64,000 nt of DNA from Catonia carolina. Lineage: Eukaryota; Arthropoda; Insecta; Hemiptera; Achilidae. The translations under genes were made by a program, and so were the position numbers. Of the stretch, positions 44,762 through 55,060 are shown one piece after another (the first letter of the stretch is position 1; each line of letters starts with the position of its first letter). The stretch lies in contig JAQMRL010000004.1 of assembly GCA_035578175.1 (NCBI GenBank), forward strand, positions 41,807,401-41,871,400, read 5' to 3'. Below the pieces are notes generated by a model. That model was given only the letters and a program-made list of their open reading frames with translations. It had not been told where the DNA came from and made no database searches.

Positions 44762-44809
44762 ATGGGGGTTAGGTTCTAAAGGTCTTTACCTTTAGAACCT
44801 AACCCCCAT
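44762..44809. other. perfect 22-bp hairpin in the Tigger-like element
   Basis: The arm at 44762-44783 (ATGGGGGTTAGGTTCTAAAG, then GT) is exactly complementary to 44788-44809, with a CTTT loop. Confidence 0.9.
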
Positions 44810-45038
44810 CTTACTAGTAGCAGAGTAAGTCCTGTAGTCGTTTTAAGTGTTTAATAGTTTTAGGAACATTTCACCATTATTATAATCTATGAATATTATT
44901 AATAAATACAGTACTATACGCATACAAAATTTAAGTTGCTTTAAAATAGTTAGTTATGGCTGTTTGCTTCTTCTTCTTTTCAAACTCCTTGTGGACTTCT
45001 TTTTATGGTGTCATCAGCTCCTGGAGTCCTCTTTTTAA

Positions 45039-45362
45039 TTAAAGGGCCTTCTCCATGACGGGATCCGTCTCCAACACGTGATCAGTGAGCTGCGTTGCCA
45101 TGCTAAAGATCTCGTTGATGGTTTGTGAAGAAATGTTTGGCTTCGTTTCAGGATCTTCGCCTTCATCTTCAGGCTGCTTGGCTATCTCATTGTGGGCTGT
45201 CATCAGTTCCTCCAACTCCTCCACTGCTAGTTCCTGGTTATGGCTTTGGATCATTTCTTGTATGTCCTGGTGGTCGATTTGAGCAAAACCCTCACCCTCC
45301 ACGTTGTGAACGATTTCCAAAATTTCACCCACCACTGGTGTTTGAAATTTATAAAATTTCAA
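45039..45362 (-). CDS. C-terminal fragment of a Tigger/jerky-type transposase
   Basis: An open 107-codon frame: MKFYKFQTPVVGEI, EGFAQIDHQDIQEMIQSHNQ, ELAVEELEELMTAHNE, then acidic EDEGEDPETK. D-I/V-QE-IxSH-x-ELxxEEL-x-L is the C-terminal domain following the DDE core in Tigger/jerky (pogo) transposases. The DNA-binding and catalytic parts are absent, so it cannot be a functional transposase. The frame lacks stops despite the deletion, which may only mean youth. The ATG is probably not the native start. Confidence 0.7.
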   Translation of the reverse strand: MKFYKFQTPVVGEILEIVHNVEGEGFAQIDHQDIQEMIQSHNQELAVEELEELMTAHNEIAKQPEDEGEDPETKPNISSQTINEIFSMATQLTDHVLETDPVMEKAL

Positions 45363-45534
45363 ACAAGTTTTCGGAATTGTATGACTTTTCCACCTCCCCC
45401 AAGTACAGTGTACACAAGGTGAGATTACGTACGTATTAAATACGAAACCTTAGGTTTTAGGCCCACGGACAAAGTCCGCGGATAACCGAAATCCACGGAT
45501 GCTAAATCCGCGGATACCAAGGGATTACTGTATG

Positions 45535-46160
45535 TGATAATGGACATTTAAATTTTGTTTTATATTCATTATCACTTCAAAAATATCCATTAAAGGAACT
45601 CTTTATCAATTGAAGTTCATTAGGTATTGGTTTACATGAGGTTAGATGGTTTACTCCTACTTTATGCATGTGAAACATGTACTTTATAGAGTTAAGTTCA
45701 GTTGAATTAAAATAAAATTAAAAAAGATAAAAATCAAGTTGCAAGAACAACATGTCTGGCTGTAATACAGGATCGCTTACATCTAGTACAGTATTACTGT
45801 GGTCTGTCATGATGGCTATTTGATAGCTTATACTCCTCTTGTTCGTATATACTTACTGCGGTAAACGTGCATATTAAATCTAAAAAGAATTGCATGTATA
45901 ATACATAATCTGAACTCGGTTCTATTGTTTGCTGAAAAGTTTAGTTTATAGTGCATACTGCTGTGTTGTACAAGTTTGCATACTTTACCGCTGATACAAC
46001 TATACATGCTGCCGGTGCATTTACTGAAAACATTGATTGTTACGACTCAATACATGCGGTGTAATGTACACGCGTTTAATGTGTACGTTTTATATTACAT
46101 TATATTAGTTCCCATTATATTACAAAATAACTTTTTAACTCCATACCAACGGATATTAAC
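45535..46160. other. AT-rich sequence, nothing identified
   Basis: No gene or repeat recognised. Confidence 0.35.
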
Positions 46161-46162
46161 AA

Positions 46163-47036
46163 ATCTGGTGTGAAACACTCACATAACTTTCTCTTGCCAA
46201 TGCAAATAATTAACAATATAATTTAACTAACATTAGAAATAAACGAAAAAACTAATGTCAAGAAACGTAACCTAATATTAATCATGAGTGAATGATGTAA
46301 AATGAAAATCAACCTCAGTTTGGCTTAATAATGCGGAAAATCACTCTTTTCACGCTAAACTAGGCTCTATTGAGAAAAATTATCTAAATAAAAGTTGTAG
46401 ATCTTTTAATTTTTTGTAAATTTCATTATATATACTTTTGTCGTAAAATGCATACTTAGGCTGAAATCTTTAAAAAATAGTTTTTTACAAATTTTCATGA
46501 GAAAAACAGAAAATCTCTCATTACCGCTAAACTAAGCGTAACACAAAAAAATGTTTGAATTAAAAGTTGTAGGATTTTAAATTCTCTACAGCGTATTATA
46601 TACATTTCTGCGCTGAAATGCATATTTAAGTCGCAATCTTAATAAGAAAACAATTTTTTTTACGAGAAAACAGCCTTTCTAAGAATTTCAGCAGATATGG
46701 CACCTACCCTATCTTGTAGAACATAAAAAATATAGTAAATGAGGCGATTTTGAATTAAATCGTATGAGTCGTTTTCGAGAAAATCGCAAAAAAGTGAAAA
46801 ATGGCTCGAATAAACTACTTCCGGTTGACCGATTTTGACGAAAATGTTCGTGTTGGGTGCTCTAGTGGTATCTAACTTAAGTTTTAAGTTTCAAGTTCGT
46901 ACGATGTTCCGTTCTAACATGTTTTTTTGCGTTCAGGGGGTCTGAATACGTGTAGATCCGGTAAAAACTCGATTTAGAAAAATCGGCATGAAAACAAATA
47001 CTTTCCTTTCTATATATTCATATAGTCAAGAGAAAA
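46163..47036 (-). repeat. family B (HINE-like), nearly full length
   Basis: AAATCTGGTGTGAAACACTC to TATATTCATATAGTCAAGAG. The microsatellite block and its neighbourhood are deleted (GTTCCGTTCTAACATGTTTT, about 46905). Confidence 0.9.
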
Positions 47037-47124
47037 TAAAAATGTAATGTTTTTTTTAATTTCTCGCACTTTAAAAATTGAAGTTAATGTAGTAGAGTAT
47101 TACCGAACTTAAATTAAATATTGT

Positions 47125-47180
47125 AACACTTAAACTTAGGTTCGTTTGGGATCTGGGTGTAAAAAATAATAACAAATTTA
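47125..47180 (-). repeat. LTR-like family D end fragment
   Basis: TGTAACACTTAAACTTAGGT, then TCGTTTGGGATCTGGGTG. Confidence 0.45.
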
Positions 47181-47288
47181 TGCCGTCAACCGACCGGTGG
47201 AGTATTAAATAATTTGCACTCAATCTATTAGTTCCAGAGCTACAAAAAAGTTCTGTTTCTTTTTACATGATCAGCCAATTACAATGTA

Positions 47289-47567
47289 TCTACAGCTCGG
47301 TGAAACCTACATCATAAACCGGCCCTTTCACACACACACGCGCGCGCGCTCGCAGTACCCCTATACCTCCCTTAGCTGTTTTCTATATTTTTACTAGTTA
47401 GTCACTAACAATTTTGATGAAAGTAATTATTACAACTAAAATGGTAGTATTGCAGTCTAGCGCCTAGTAGGTGACTGAACAATGTAGAATGCAGCTAAGG
47501 GGTTGCTGCGCTTGTGTGTTTCTGTGTAATGGTCGGTTTATGGTCTAGGTGCCACCGAGCTGTGGAC
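47289..47567. mobile_element. hAT-like MITE in SINE A
   Basis: 279 bp with inverted repeats of about 50 bp: TACAGCTCGGTGAAACC and CATAAACCGGCCC on the left, complement CCACAGCTCGGTGGCACC and CATAAACCGACC on the right. Possible 8-bp duplications are ACAATGTA (47281-47288) and ACGTTGTA (47568-47575), which differ at two sites. A CA/CG run lies at 47327-47350. Confidence 0.7.
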
Positions 47568-47854
47568 ACGTTGTAAATTTCTGAATCATTTATAAACAGA
47601 AGAGTTAGAGGTGTAAAAGACACTAGTCAGAGTTTCTCTTCTGAGGGTAATGAATTTTATCATACAGCCAGACCGTGTGGTGAGTGAACGAAAGGTGTCA
47701 TTATTGCAGGGTGGAAAGAAGATGTTTTTGAGAGAAGGCTCTCTCTGATGAGCAGGGTAAGGTATGCTATGCTGATAAGCATACTTTTTCACTCCGTGAG
47801 AAAGGCATTGGTAAACCACTTTACTACTCGTTTTACTTAGTAAAGCCTCTAGAG

Positions 47855-48181
47855 CAGCGGTTCCCAAACTTTTGTTTATCACCCCTTCTGTCAAAAAAAA
47901 CTTCCCACGCCCCCTTTACACAATTTTATGTGATTATGAAAAAAACAAGTATTACTTAGATTTATTTTTTATTGTTTTTTATAATATTACAAGTTGCATT
48001 GCAATTTAAATAAGGAAGAGACAAAATAAATCAATGGGATGGATAACTTAAATTTTTTTGAGGTCTAGCTACTATCTAAGAGCTATTTCGATCTATTTTA
48101 AGCTATCTCGAGGTCCTGCGCCCCTTTGACTTGTCTTCATGCCTCCCTAGGAGGGCGTGCCCTCCACTTTGGGAACCACTG
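47855..48181. mobile_element. hAT MITE in SINE A
   Basis: 327 bp with ends CAGCGGTTCCCAAACTTTTG and the complement CAGTGGTTCCCAAAGTGGAG, a classic hAT TIR. The 8-bp duplications are CTCTAGAG (47847-47854) and TTCTAGAG (48182-48189). Confidence 0.92.
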
Positions 48182-48195
48182 TTCTAGAGGGTTAA

Positions 48196-48770
48196 CCCTT
48201 TCAGTACTAACGTCCGGAAAACAGGACGTCAATATCCTTTACGTAGATATAACATCTGGTTTACCGGACATCCGTAAGTTATGCATAAAGTGCCAAAGTC
48301 CGGATAAACGAAGAATTCCAAAAAAAAACTTTTAAACAAAAATTAATGGAATTATGTATTTTGAAATCGCCTCCGTGGCGTCGTGACTAGCCCGCTAGCC
48401 TACAAAGCGAATTATCCCGGGTTCGATTCCTGGGTAGGGTATGAAAATTTTACCATGTAAAACCATCGTTAAGCTACTAAAACCCACAGTAGTTGCTATT
48501 GACCAAGCTTTCGATGTGACTTTAAATTAACTAAAAAAAATTATTTTGAATGTTTTTAGTGTAAGAACGATTTCTTTTTTTATGAACTCAATAAAAATTA
48601 TTTTTTAACAGGAAATTTTATTTTTCTGTTACTTTGAAATTTTGGTCGGCAATGGCAGGCTTATGTCTGCAAGTTTCCGAAATAAGGGCAGGCATTTTTT
48701 GTACACCCTTATAAAAAGTAAATGGCACTGTGGGTTCAAACTTTTAAATATTGTTTCGGCACTGAAAGGG
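48196..48770. mobile_element. piggyBac-like MITE in SINE A
   Basis: 575 bp with TIRs CCCTTTCAGTACTAACG and the complement CCCTTTCAGTGCCGAAAC. It sits at TTAA (48192-48195) and TAAA (48771-48774). The CCCTTT start and TTAA target are piggyBac hallmarks. There is no transposase. Confidence 0.8.
48366..48541 (+). repeat. tRNA-derived SINE, family H, nested in the piggyBac-like MITE
   Basis: Flanked by TATTTTGAA at 48357-48365 and 48542-48550. The tRNA-like head GCCTCCGTGGCGTCGTGACT has an A box and GGTTCGATTCC (48420-48430) is a perfect B box. The short body ends in an A-rich tail. A complete tRNA gene is unlikely because the element has a TSD and tail. Confidence 0.92.
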
Positions 48771-48904
48771 TAAACCAGCCTTCGGGCTGATGACCTAAAT
48801 AATAAATAACACTTACATCTTCTAATTTTATTTCTGCCATCAAGGTGTAGACCAAGTTATTTGTCGTCGTCGCTGCCGTTTGGTATTAATTTATTGTTTA
48901 ATTG

Positions 48905-49165
48905 TAGAGTGTATTAACCAGGTTCATGGTTGAAATCCTAGTAAAGGTAGTTACTTTTATACGGATTTGAATGCTAGACAGCGGTTACCGGTGTACTTTG
49001 ATGGTGGGGGTTCAACTAACAATACCTTCTCAGGAATGGTCGGTCTTAGTCGGTAAATGACTACAACACATTTACACGTCATACACATCATCCTCATCTC
49101 ATTGGGTCATGGGGTTGCTTATTGTTCTGAATTGAACAGATTACAACGTACACATATTAGGAATT
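48905..49165 (+). repeat. SINE family C, truncated head
   Basis: The B box-like GGTTGAAATCC is near 48928. The family body (CTAGTAAAGGTAGTTACTTT, GTACTTTGATGGTGGGGG, CATTGGGTCATGGGGTTGC) and an A-rich end at 49155-49165 are present. The A-box part is missing. Confidence 0.85.
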
Positions 49166-50094
49166 TTAAAAAAAAGTTGTAGAGTAGCATAAGAGTCTAT
49201 CCTAAGTGCATATCATGTTTTGTGATTTTGTTCTGTTAACCTTCTTCATAATAGACCAATTTCTTTAAAATTTGATTTGTTTGTATCGTTTGATAAGTTC
49301 TGTCTGTGGTAAATTTTTGTTTATTATTCTTGATTTAATTTCTGTAGTAGGAAAATTATGAATCTTTGTTATTCCCGGCTTAAGACCAATTGAATGAGTG
49401 TGGAAGAAGATGGTTGTAGATTGGTACCGAGGAGCAAAGAACGAGTACTCTGCGGCTGTCTTCACGGAGGTCGCATTATGCGGGTGCACGACTTTGCTTT
49501 CCAAGGACGCTGTCGTCAAGACAAAGGATGCGTGCGCCATTTCTCTCTATCTCTTATACTGTCTCTCTTACTCTCTCTTTGTTATATAATCTTTCTCTCT
49601 TACTCACCCCATCTTCATTTTGAGTGCCTCTTCACTCTTTTTAACTATCTTTCTCTAATTTACACATAGTAATTCATGCAGATCCTGAAAAGCTCCTATT
49701 TTGGTAGCATTGCAAATGTCTTGTTAAAATTAACATTTTTCGTTACGACTTGAGTATTATTCTAAGAATTTGAAACGCCTCTAATCTTGGAGTATTTTCT
49801 TTTGTGAAATTCTAGAATCTACCATTCCATTAAATATGTATTTTCCATTAAAACAGGACTTACTGGTAAATCCTAATAAATTATCGGCTGTATTATTGTA
49901 TCAAATTTTGATTGTGATATTTCTCAGGATAGATCGTTTTCTAAATGTTTAAGACTACTTTAGTATGCATTTATGAGATCGAACTTAAATTGTGAATTTT
50001 GATTGGGTTTCCGCTTGGATAAATTTAGTTTTATGGATATCGATTGGTTTACGTCCATATCGGTTGTCAGTGTAGTTAACAATGATGTTGCTGT
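49166..50094. other. unassigned sequence with one GC-rich block
   Basis: At 49390-49530 the composition rises sharply (TGGTACCGAGGAGCAAAGAA, GCGGCTGTCTTCACGGAGG), followed by a CT-rich run (49540-49610). Both strands have short ORFs, but none matches a family I know. Confidence 0.3.
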
Positions 50095-50640
50095 TTAGGT
50101 CCTCAGTCGAAGGACTGGTTTGGTTTGGGGACACTACAACTTGTGTTATCTTTCTTAACCTCTTTTACTCATAATTTTTTCTCCTGAATTATAACATGAA
50201 GTAAACTTTACTTTTGTCCTTTCATCATATGACCTATGTATTCCAATTGTTGCATTTTTATGGATCTTAGTCTTTTTCATTCTCAACCTTTAATGACTTC
50301 GATATGACCACATATTGAAAGCCTTTAAAATATCTGTAATGTTTTTCTTTAAGATCCAGGCTATCATCCCCGTATTGTAGTAATGTGAACTCATGACATC
50401 TTAGAAGTTGAATTCTTAACTTTAATATAAGGTCTCTACTGCGCAATACTTTTCCCATTTTATTGAAAAAAGTACTTATTTATCTAATTTTGGCTTTGAT
50501 TTCTTTAATGGAATCGTTATTTTTGTTAACAGTCGTTCCTAAATATTTGTCCTTTTGGATCTTCTTGACGTCATGAATTTTCAAGTTTTGTTGCTCATGT
50601 TGTGTTCTCAAAGATTTTAAATAAATGTTAGTTTCTTGAT
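50095..50640 (-). pseudogene. LINE 3' end with hairpin tail
   Basis: The minus strand reads KIQKDKYLGTTVNKNNDSIK, EIKAKIR, a stop, FNKMGKVLRSRDLILKLRIQ, LLRCHEFTLLQYG, AFQYVV-like sequence and the degenerate C-terminus. This is the connecting/C-terminal part of an insect non-LTR retrotransposon (yLG...EIk-RI...a-F-KM-k-L--r-l-l--k-rll-c...LlYG). Its 3' end (plus strand 50095-50140) is AACCAGTCCTTCGACTGAGG then ACCTAAACAGC, a stem-loop like that ending SINE A. Confidence 0.8.
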
Positions 50641-51116
50641 TGTATTAACGGTTATAAAAGTAATCCTATATTTTTTTAGTTGGAGCATTAGGCATTCTAT
50701 TATTATTAGCTAGGAACATAATTCCTGTTGCCTCCAGCTTTTTGATATTGATAAAGTGCCAAGTAATATACACTGTCGAGTGTATATATGTCAACATTAG
50801 AAGTGGCCTGGAGAAAATAGTTTTCGTAGTACTACAACATAAAGTGGATGACAAAGAACAGATTACCAAGGCGGTTGTAGAGGGTAGTAGATTTCGGCCA
50901 ATAGGAGTTTAAATGGAAAGCTCTAGAAGATTTCGAGTGTTGATGATGCTGACCATGGAAAACAAGGGGTGAGTGAAGAGCAGATATATCATTGACAGAC
51001 TTGAATAAAGAGATGCGGAAAAACTGGCCGAGACATCTTCAAAATATCCGGTAATTGAATAAAAATGTACTTAATATTGATTGGCACAAACTCAGAATAA
51101 TAATAGTTATTTTAAG
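50641..51116. other. unassigned sequence
   Basis: No gene recognised. It includes a palindrome-like ATACACTGTCGAGTGTATAT at 50766. Confidence 0.3.
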
Positions 51117-52350
51117 AATCTGTTGTGAAACACTCACATAACTTTCTCTTTCCAATGTAGATAAGAACAATAAAATCTGTGTTTAATCTTGAGTGAATGA
51201 CGCAAAATGAAAATCAACCTCTGTTCGACTTAAAAATACAGGAATCACTAATTGACGCTAAGATAGGCTCTGCAGAAGAAAATGCTTGAAATAAAAGTTG
51301 TAGAGTTTTTAATTTTCTATAACTTTAGTGTTAAATGAATTGCATTCGATCTGCAGGTTCCAGGGCTACAAAAATTAGTTCTTTTTCTTAAAACATGGTC
51401 AGCTAATTAAATGACTGAACCATGTAAGGAGAGAAGAGGTAGAGGCGTAAAAGACACTAGTCAGAGTTTTCTCTTCTGTGAGTAATGAATTTCACTATAC
51501 AAGCAGACCCTGTGGTGAATGAAGTGAAGGTGTCATTTGCAGGGTGGAAAGTATGTGCTTTTCGGAAGGCCTGGCGTTCTGATTAGCATACTTTTTCAAC
51601 TTATTGAGGAAGGCAATGGTAAACCACCTCACTCTCGTTTTACTTAGTAAAACCTCTAGAGGTTTAAACTAGCCTTTCGGATGCTGACTTAAACAACAAC
51701 AACTTTAGTTATATACAATTTTGTTGTAAAATGCATAAAAATATAAGGCCGCATTCTTAAAAATCCCATTTTCACTGAGTTTCATTAAAAAGAAACAGAA
51801 AATCACTAATGTTGCTAAACTAAGCGTTGTACAAAACAATGTTTAAAATAAAAGTTGTAGGTTTTTAGATGTTCTACGACTTTTATTATATACATTTGTG
51901 CCTTAAAATGCATATTAAGGCCGCTATCTAAAAAAAACTTCTACGAGAGCACGGCCTTCCCAAGAATTTCAGCAAACCTGGCGCTTACCCTATCATAGCG
52001 CATAAAAAATTTAGTATCAGGTGATTTAAAAAAAGTCGTAGCCGTTTTTGAGAAAATCGGAAAAGAGTGAAAATTGCACGAATAAACTACTACTTCCGGT
52101 TCACAGATTTTAATATAAAAGGTACGTGTCGCGTCCTATCGTGGTACTTAACTTAAGTTTCAAGTTCGTACGATGTTCCGTTCCTGAGATATTTTGTTCA
52201 CACATACACACAGACCAATCGCTGAAAACATGTTTTTTTTGATTCAGGTAACCTGAAAACGTATGTATATCCGGTGAAAACTTGATTTCGAAAAATCGAC
52301 ATGAAAACAATACTTTCTTTCCCTTTTTATTAATATAGAGGAAAAAAGTA
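51117..52350 (-). repeat. family B (HINE-like), split by SINE A
   Basis: From AATCTGTTGTGAAACACTCA to TATAGAGGAAAAAAGTA. The SINE A insertion at 51329-51700 lies in the first inverted AAAAGTTGTAG motif region. Microsatellite reduced to CACACATACACACA. Confidence 0.9.
51329..51700 (+). repeat. SINE family A, nested in family B with TSD
   Basis: Flanked by AACTTTAG (51321-51328 and 51701-51708). It starts TGTTAAATGAATTGCATTCG, so about 25 bp are missing at the 5' end, and ends CTGACTTAAACAACAAC. Confidence 0.95.
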
Positions 52351-53028
52351 AAAATCAAACAGAATAAATTGATGCAGGTGTTTTTAATGGAATGAACTCT
52401 GGTTTTTCCTTTTTCTCTATAAATATTACAAAAGAATTTGGAAAATTTATATAAAATTTCGCCTCACATATAGGAACGTATGGACTGAGATTCTGGAATT
52501 CTGTGGATGCATTTGTTGGAGTTCATTGAATTCGACTATTATTGCATGCCAGTTACACAGAACGAGTGGGTTTGCAAGTTGTGATATGGTATTGAATCAA
52601 TACACATTGTTAATACATAAACAGCTTTCTCTTTCTCTCTCTCTCTCTCTCCCCCCGCTCTACCTGGTCATCCGTGATGGGAAAGCGGCAAACATGTGTG
52701 TATATATATGTTGTTAATGTCAGGACCGGACTCTGGAGAATATCAACTAATGTCAACGCTAATTTTATCAATACGCGTGCTTACGCACGAATTTGATCAA
52801 CGTCAGTACGTGCGTGCATTCTGAACTTGTGTGAGTAAATATATGAATTATGTATGCCACATATAGGCCTATATTAATATAATATGAATGCCGTACATGG
52901 TTCTCCTAAATAAAATATCATTTTTGTCTCAAAAAATAATTTCAAAATAATTTTTTCAACATTCTATTGCAATAATATATTTTTTGAACTAATAATATCT
53001 GGGTTGGTAGTCAAATTCCTATGTGAAC
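52351..53028. other. AT-rich sequence with CT microsatellite
   Basis: No gene recognised. A CT microsatellite lies at 52627-52655. Confidence 0.4.
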
Positions 53029-53110
53029 GTTATTTAATACATTGGACGGTTTTACAGGTTCTTTCGAAATCTGGTTATTTGAACAATATTTTTTTAAATT
53101 TGTAAAAAAT
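53029..53110 (-). repeat. LTR-like family D end fragment
   Basis: TTTTACAGGTTCTTTCGAAA then TCTGGTTATTTGAACAA, matching 8811-8860. The following GC-rich block could belong to the same, longer element. Confidence 0.4.
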
Positions 53111-53219
53111 ATGTATTTACAAATTAATTAATTAAATTTACTGTTACAATTATAATAACTAGAAATGACAATGAACCACTTAGATTAATAAGTTAAATTT
53201 AGTACAAAATGTTCTAAAA

Positions 53220-53900
53220 CTTAACTAAGAAGATATCGCCACCGGCTTGTAGTAGCACAATCTGTAGAGCTGTCATAGGACCGGCCAGAGCGGCAGGGCA
53301 TCCGGCGGCGTAGTTCAAAAAGGAAATTAATTGGTTGGAGGAAGCCTTCGCCGCTACCTCAAAAAGGAGCAGCCGCTGGCAAGGGAAAGGGAGATCGTCT
53401 TTACCGCTGTCTAAACGATTAGGAGCAGTCGCCGACGCAGCGAACACCTTTTACCGCTGCCTCCGAAGAGGAGCAGTCGCCGGTGAAGCGAAGCGGGGTC
53501 GTCTGTACCGCTGCCTAATGAATAGGAGCAGTCGCCGACGCAGCGAGCACCTTTTACCGCTGCTTACGAAGATGAACAGTCACCGGTGAAGCGAGGGGCA
53601 GGGAAGGGAGGTGTAAGGAGCAGAAAGAAAAGACTCAAAATTGAACGGCAATTCTTCCGTATCGACCTTCGATAGTGACGGAATCGATACTGCTTGGTCA
53701 CCTTCTCAACTATCGCATTCGCCGATACCCCATATACATCCTGCCATTGGCACACGCACTGTGAGAGGTGTGACCGCTGCGCTATCTATCGGCAGCGGCA
53801 ACCACGTCACAGCGCCAACAGCGGGAAAAACATGTACGACGGACCGGCGTAAAAGCAGTACAGTATCAAAGAAATATGACCATTCACATTCAAATAAATA
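53220..53900. repeat. GC-rich island with ~100-bp tandem repeat
   Basis: It has strong compositional contrast with both flanks. Between 53340 and 53610 a two-part unit recurs: AGGAGCAGTCGCCGACGCAG then CGAACACCTTTTACCGCTGC, and AGGAGCAGTCGCCGGTGAAG then GTCGTCTGTACCGCTGCC. The core GGAGCAG(C/T)CGC occurs at 53366, 53421, 53472 and 53525. Short ORFs on both strands reflect composition only. The family D signature just to the left suggests it may lie inside an LTR. Confidence 0.6.
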
Positions 53901-54320
53901 ATTGATTCCTACTTATAGCCCGGTAACAAGTGTACACTAACAAACCGTCACGAAGAAACTGTTTCAATGCGTGAACGTTATTTACAAAATCTTTATTAAA
54001 ACACTCACTTCACAGAACTCTAACGGTAAGGAATATACCCGATAAATTGGTAAATAATAATTTTTTAATTTTAAACTAGAGAAACAATTGATTGGGTAGG
54101 CTAGCGGTACCAGAAAACAATTTATTACATTGTCAAAATGTGTTGGTCACTCGCACACAAGCGCGGCCCAGACAAAACACTAACGTTCAGCCAACGTACT
54201 TAATATTTAGTGGCTAATCTTTTTCTCTTTTTGATTTTATTTCCTTTTTTTGATGTAATCCGATTTAGGAAATAAATAAGTAGCGTAAACTTTATTGTCA
54301 CATATAAATAAAATAAATAT

Positions 54321-54722
54321 CTTGCCCATGACAGGTAGGTGGAGTGATAAATTATTTCCACTCGATCTGCTAGTTCCAGAGCTACAAAAAATATTTCTGT
54401 ATCTTATCACACATGGTCAGCCAATTATATGACTGAAGCATTTAAGAACAGAAGAGGTAGATGTGCGAAAGACACTAGTTAGAGTTATCTCCTCTGAGAG
54501 TAATGTATGTCATTATACAGCCAAACCCTGTAGTGAATGAAGTGAAGTGTCATTTGCAGAGTGGAAAGAGTATGTTTTTCAGAGGGCCCGGCATTTTGAT
54601 AAGCATACTCTTTCAACTTAGTGTAGAAGGCAATCGTAAACCACCTTACTCCTCGTTTTACTTAGTTAAATCTCTAGAGGTTCAAACCAGCCTTTGGGCT
54701 GATGACATAAAGAACAACAAAG
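54321..54722 (+). repeat. SINE family A, full length
   Basis: Starts CTTGCCCATGACAGGTAGGT and ends GATGACATAAAGAACAACAAAG. A short TSD TAAATAT is possible (54314-54320 and 54723-54729). Confidence 0.9.
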
Positions 54723-54844
54723 TAAATATGTTCGGAATAGGAAATGGGAAGGTTATGTAACTGTAGAGAAGATAAAAGGAAGACTAGTAAGGCAATCCCT
54801 TGGAGTGACCGAGGGAAACTTTGACCAGGACAGTCAAAACATAT

Positions 54845-55060
54845 AACACTAATTTAGTGTGAAAGAGCGATTTTTCGTATTTTGAAGCCAAACTAAGGTT
54901 TCTTTCATTTTTTATCGTTCACTCATGATTAAAATAAGGTTATGTTTTTTTGAGGTTAGTTTTTTTTATTTCTAATGTTTTATTACCAATGTTAGATTAT
55001 ATTATTCATTTTTTCTTTGGCAAGAGAAATTTGTGTGAATGTTTGACACCGGATTTTTTA
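54845..55060 (+). repeat. family B, 3' fragment
   Basis: CTAATTTAGTGTGAAAGAGC to GGCAAGAGAAATTTGTGTGA and the hairpin GTTTGACACCGGATTTTTT. Confidence 0.85.

Larger units (their letters stand above)
44671..45530 (-). mobile_element. Tigger/pogo-like transposon, deletion derivative
   Basis: 860 bp between TA dinucleotides (44669-44670, 45531-45532). The TIRs are CAATAATCCCTCGATATCCG and the complement CAGTAATCCCTTGGTATCCG, followed by CGCGGATAA and CCACGGATGCTAAATCCGCG. These are the characteristic ends of Tigger-type elements. It retains only a C-terminal transposase ORF. It is inserted 2 bp after the end of a family B copy. Confidence 0.9.
47181..48806 (+). repeat. SINE family A hosting four nested elements
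   Basis: SINE segments lie at 47181-47288 (TGCCGTCAACCGACCGGTGG...GCCAATT), 47568-47854 (TCTGAATCATTTATAAACAG...AAGCCTCTAGAG), 48182-48195 and 48771-48806 (AAACCAGCCTTCGGGCTGAT...CCTAAATAATAAAT). Placed end to end they reproduce the family in order. The interruptions are a hAT-like MITE, a second hAT MITE and a piggyBac-like MITE that itself carries a tRNA-type SINE. Confidence 0.9.

Noticed and set aside
45850..46000. Inverted GCGGTAAA motifs as possible small MITE
   Set aside because: Only about 8-10 bp match with no TSD.
48366..48440. tRNA gene suggested by the cloverleaf-like sequence with perfect B box
   Set aside because: The element continues into a body with an A-rich tail and has 9-bp TSDs; it is a SINE insertion in a MITE.
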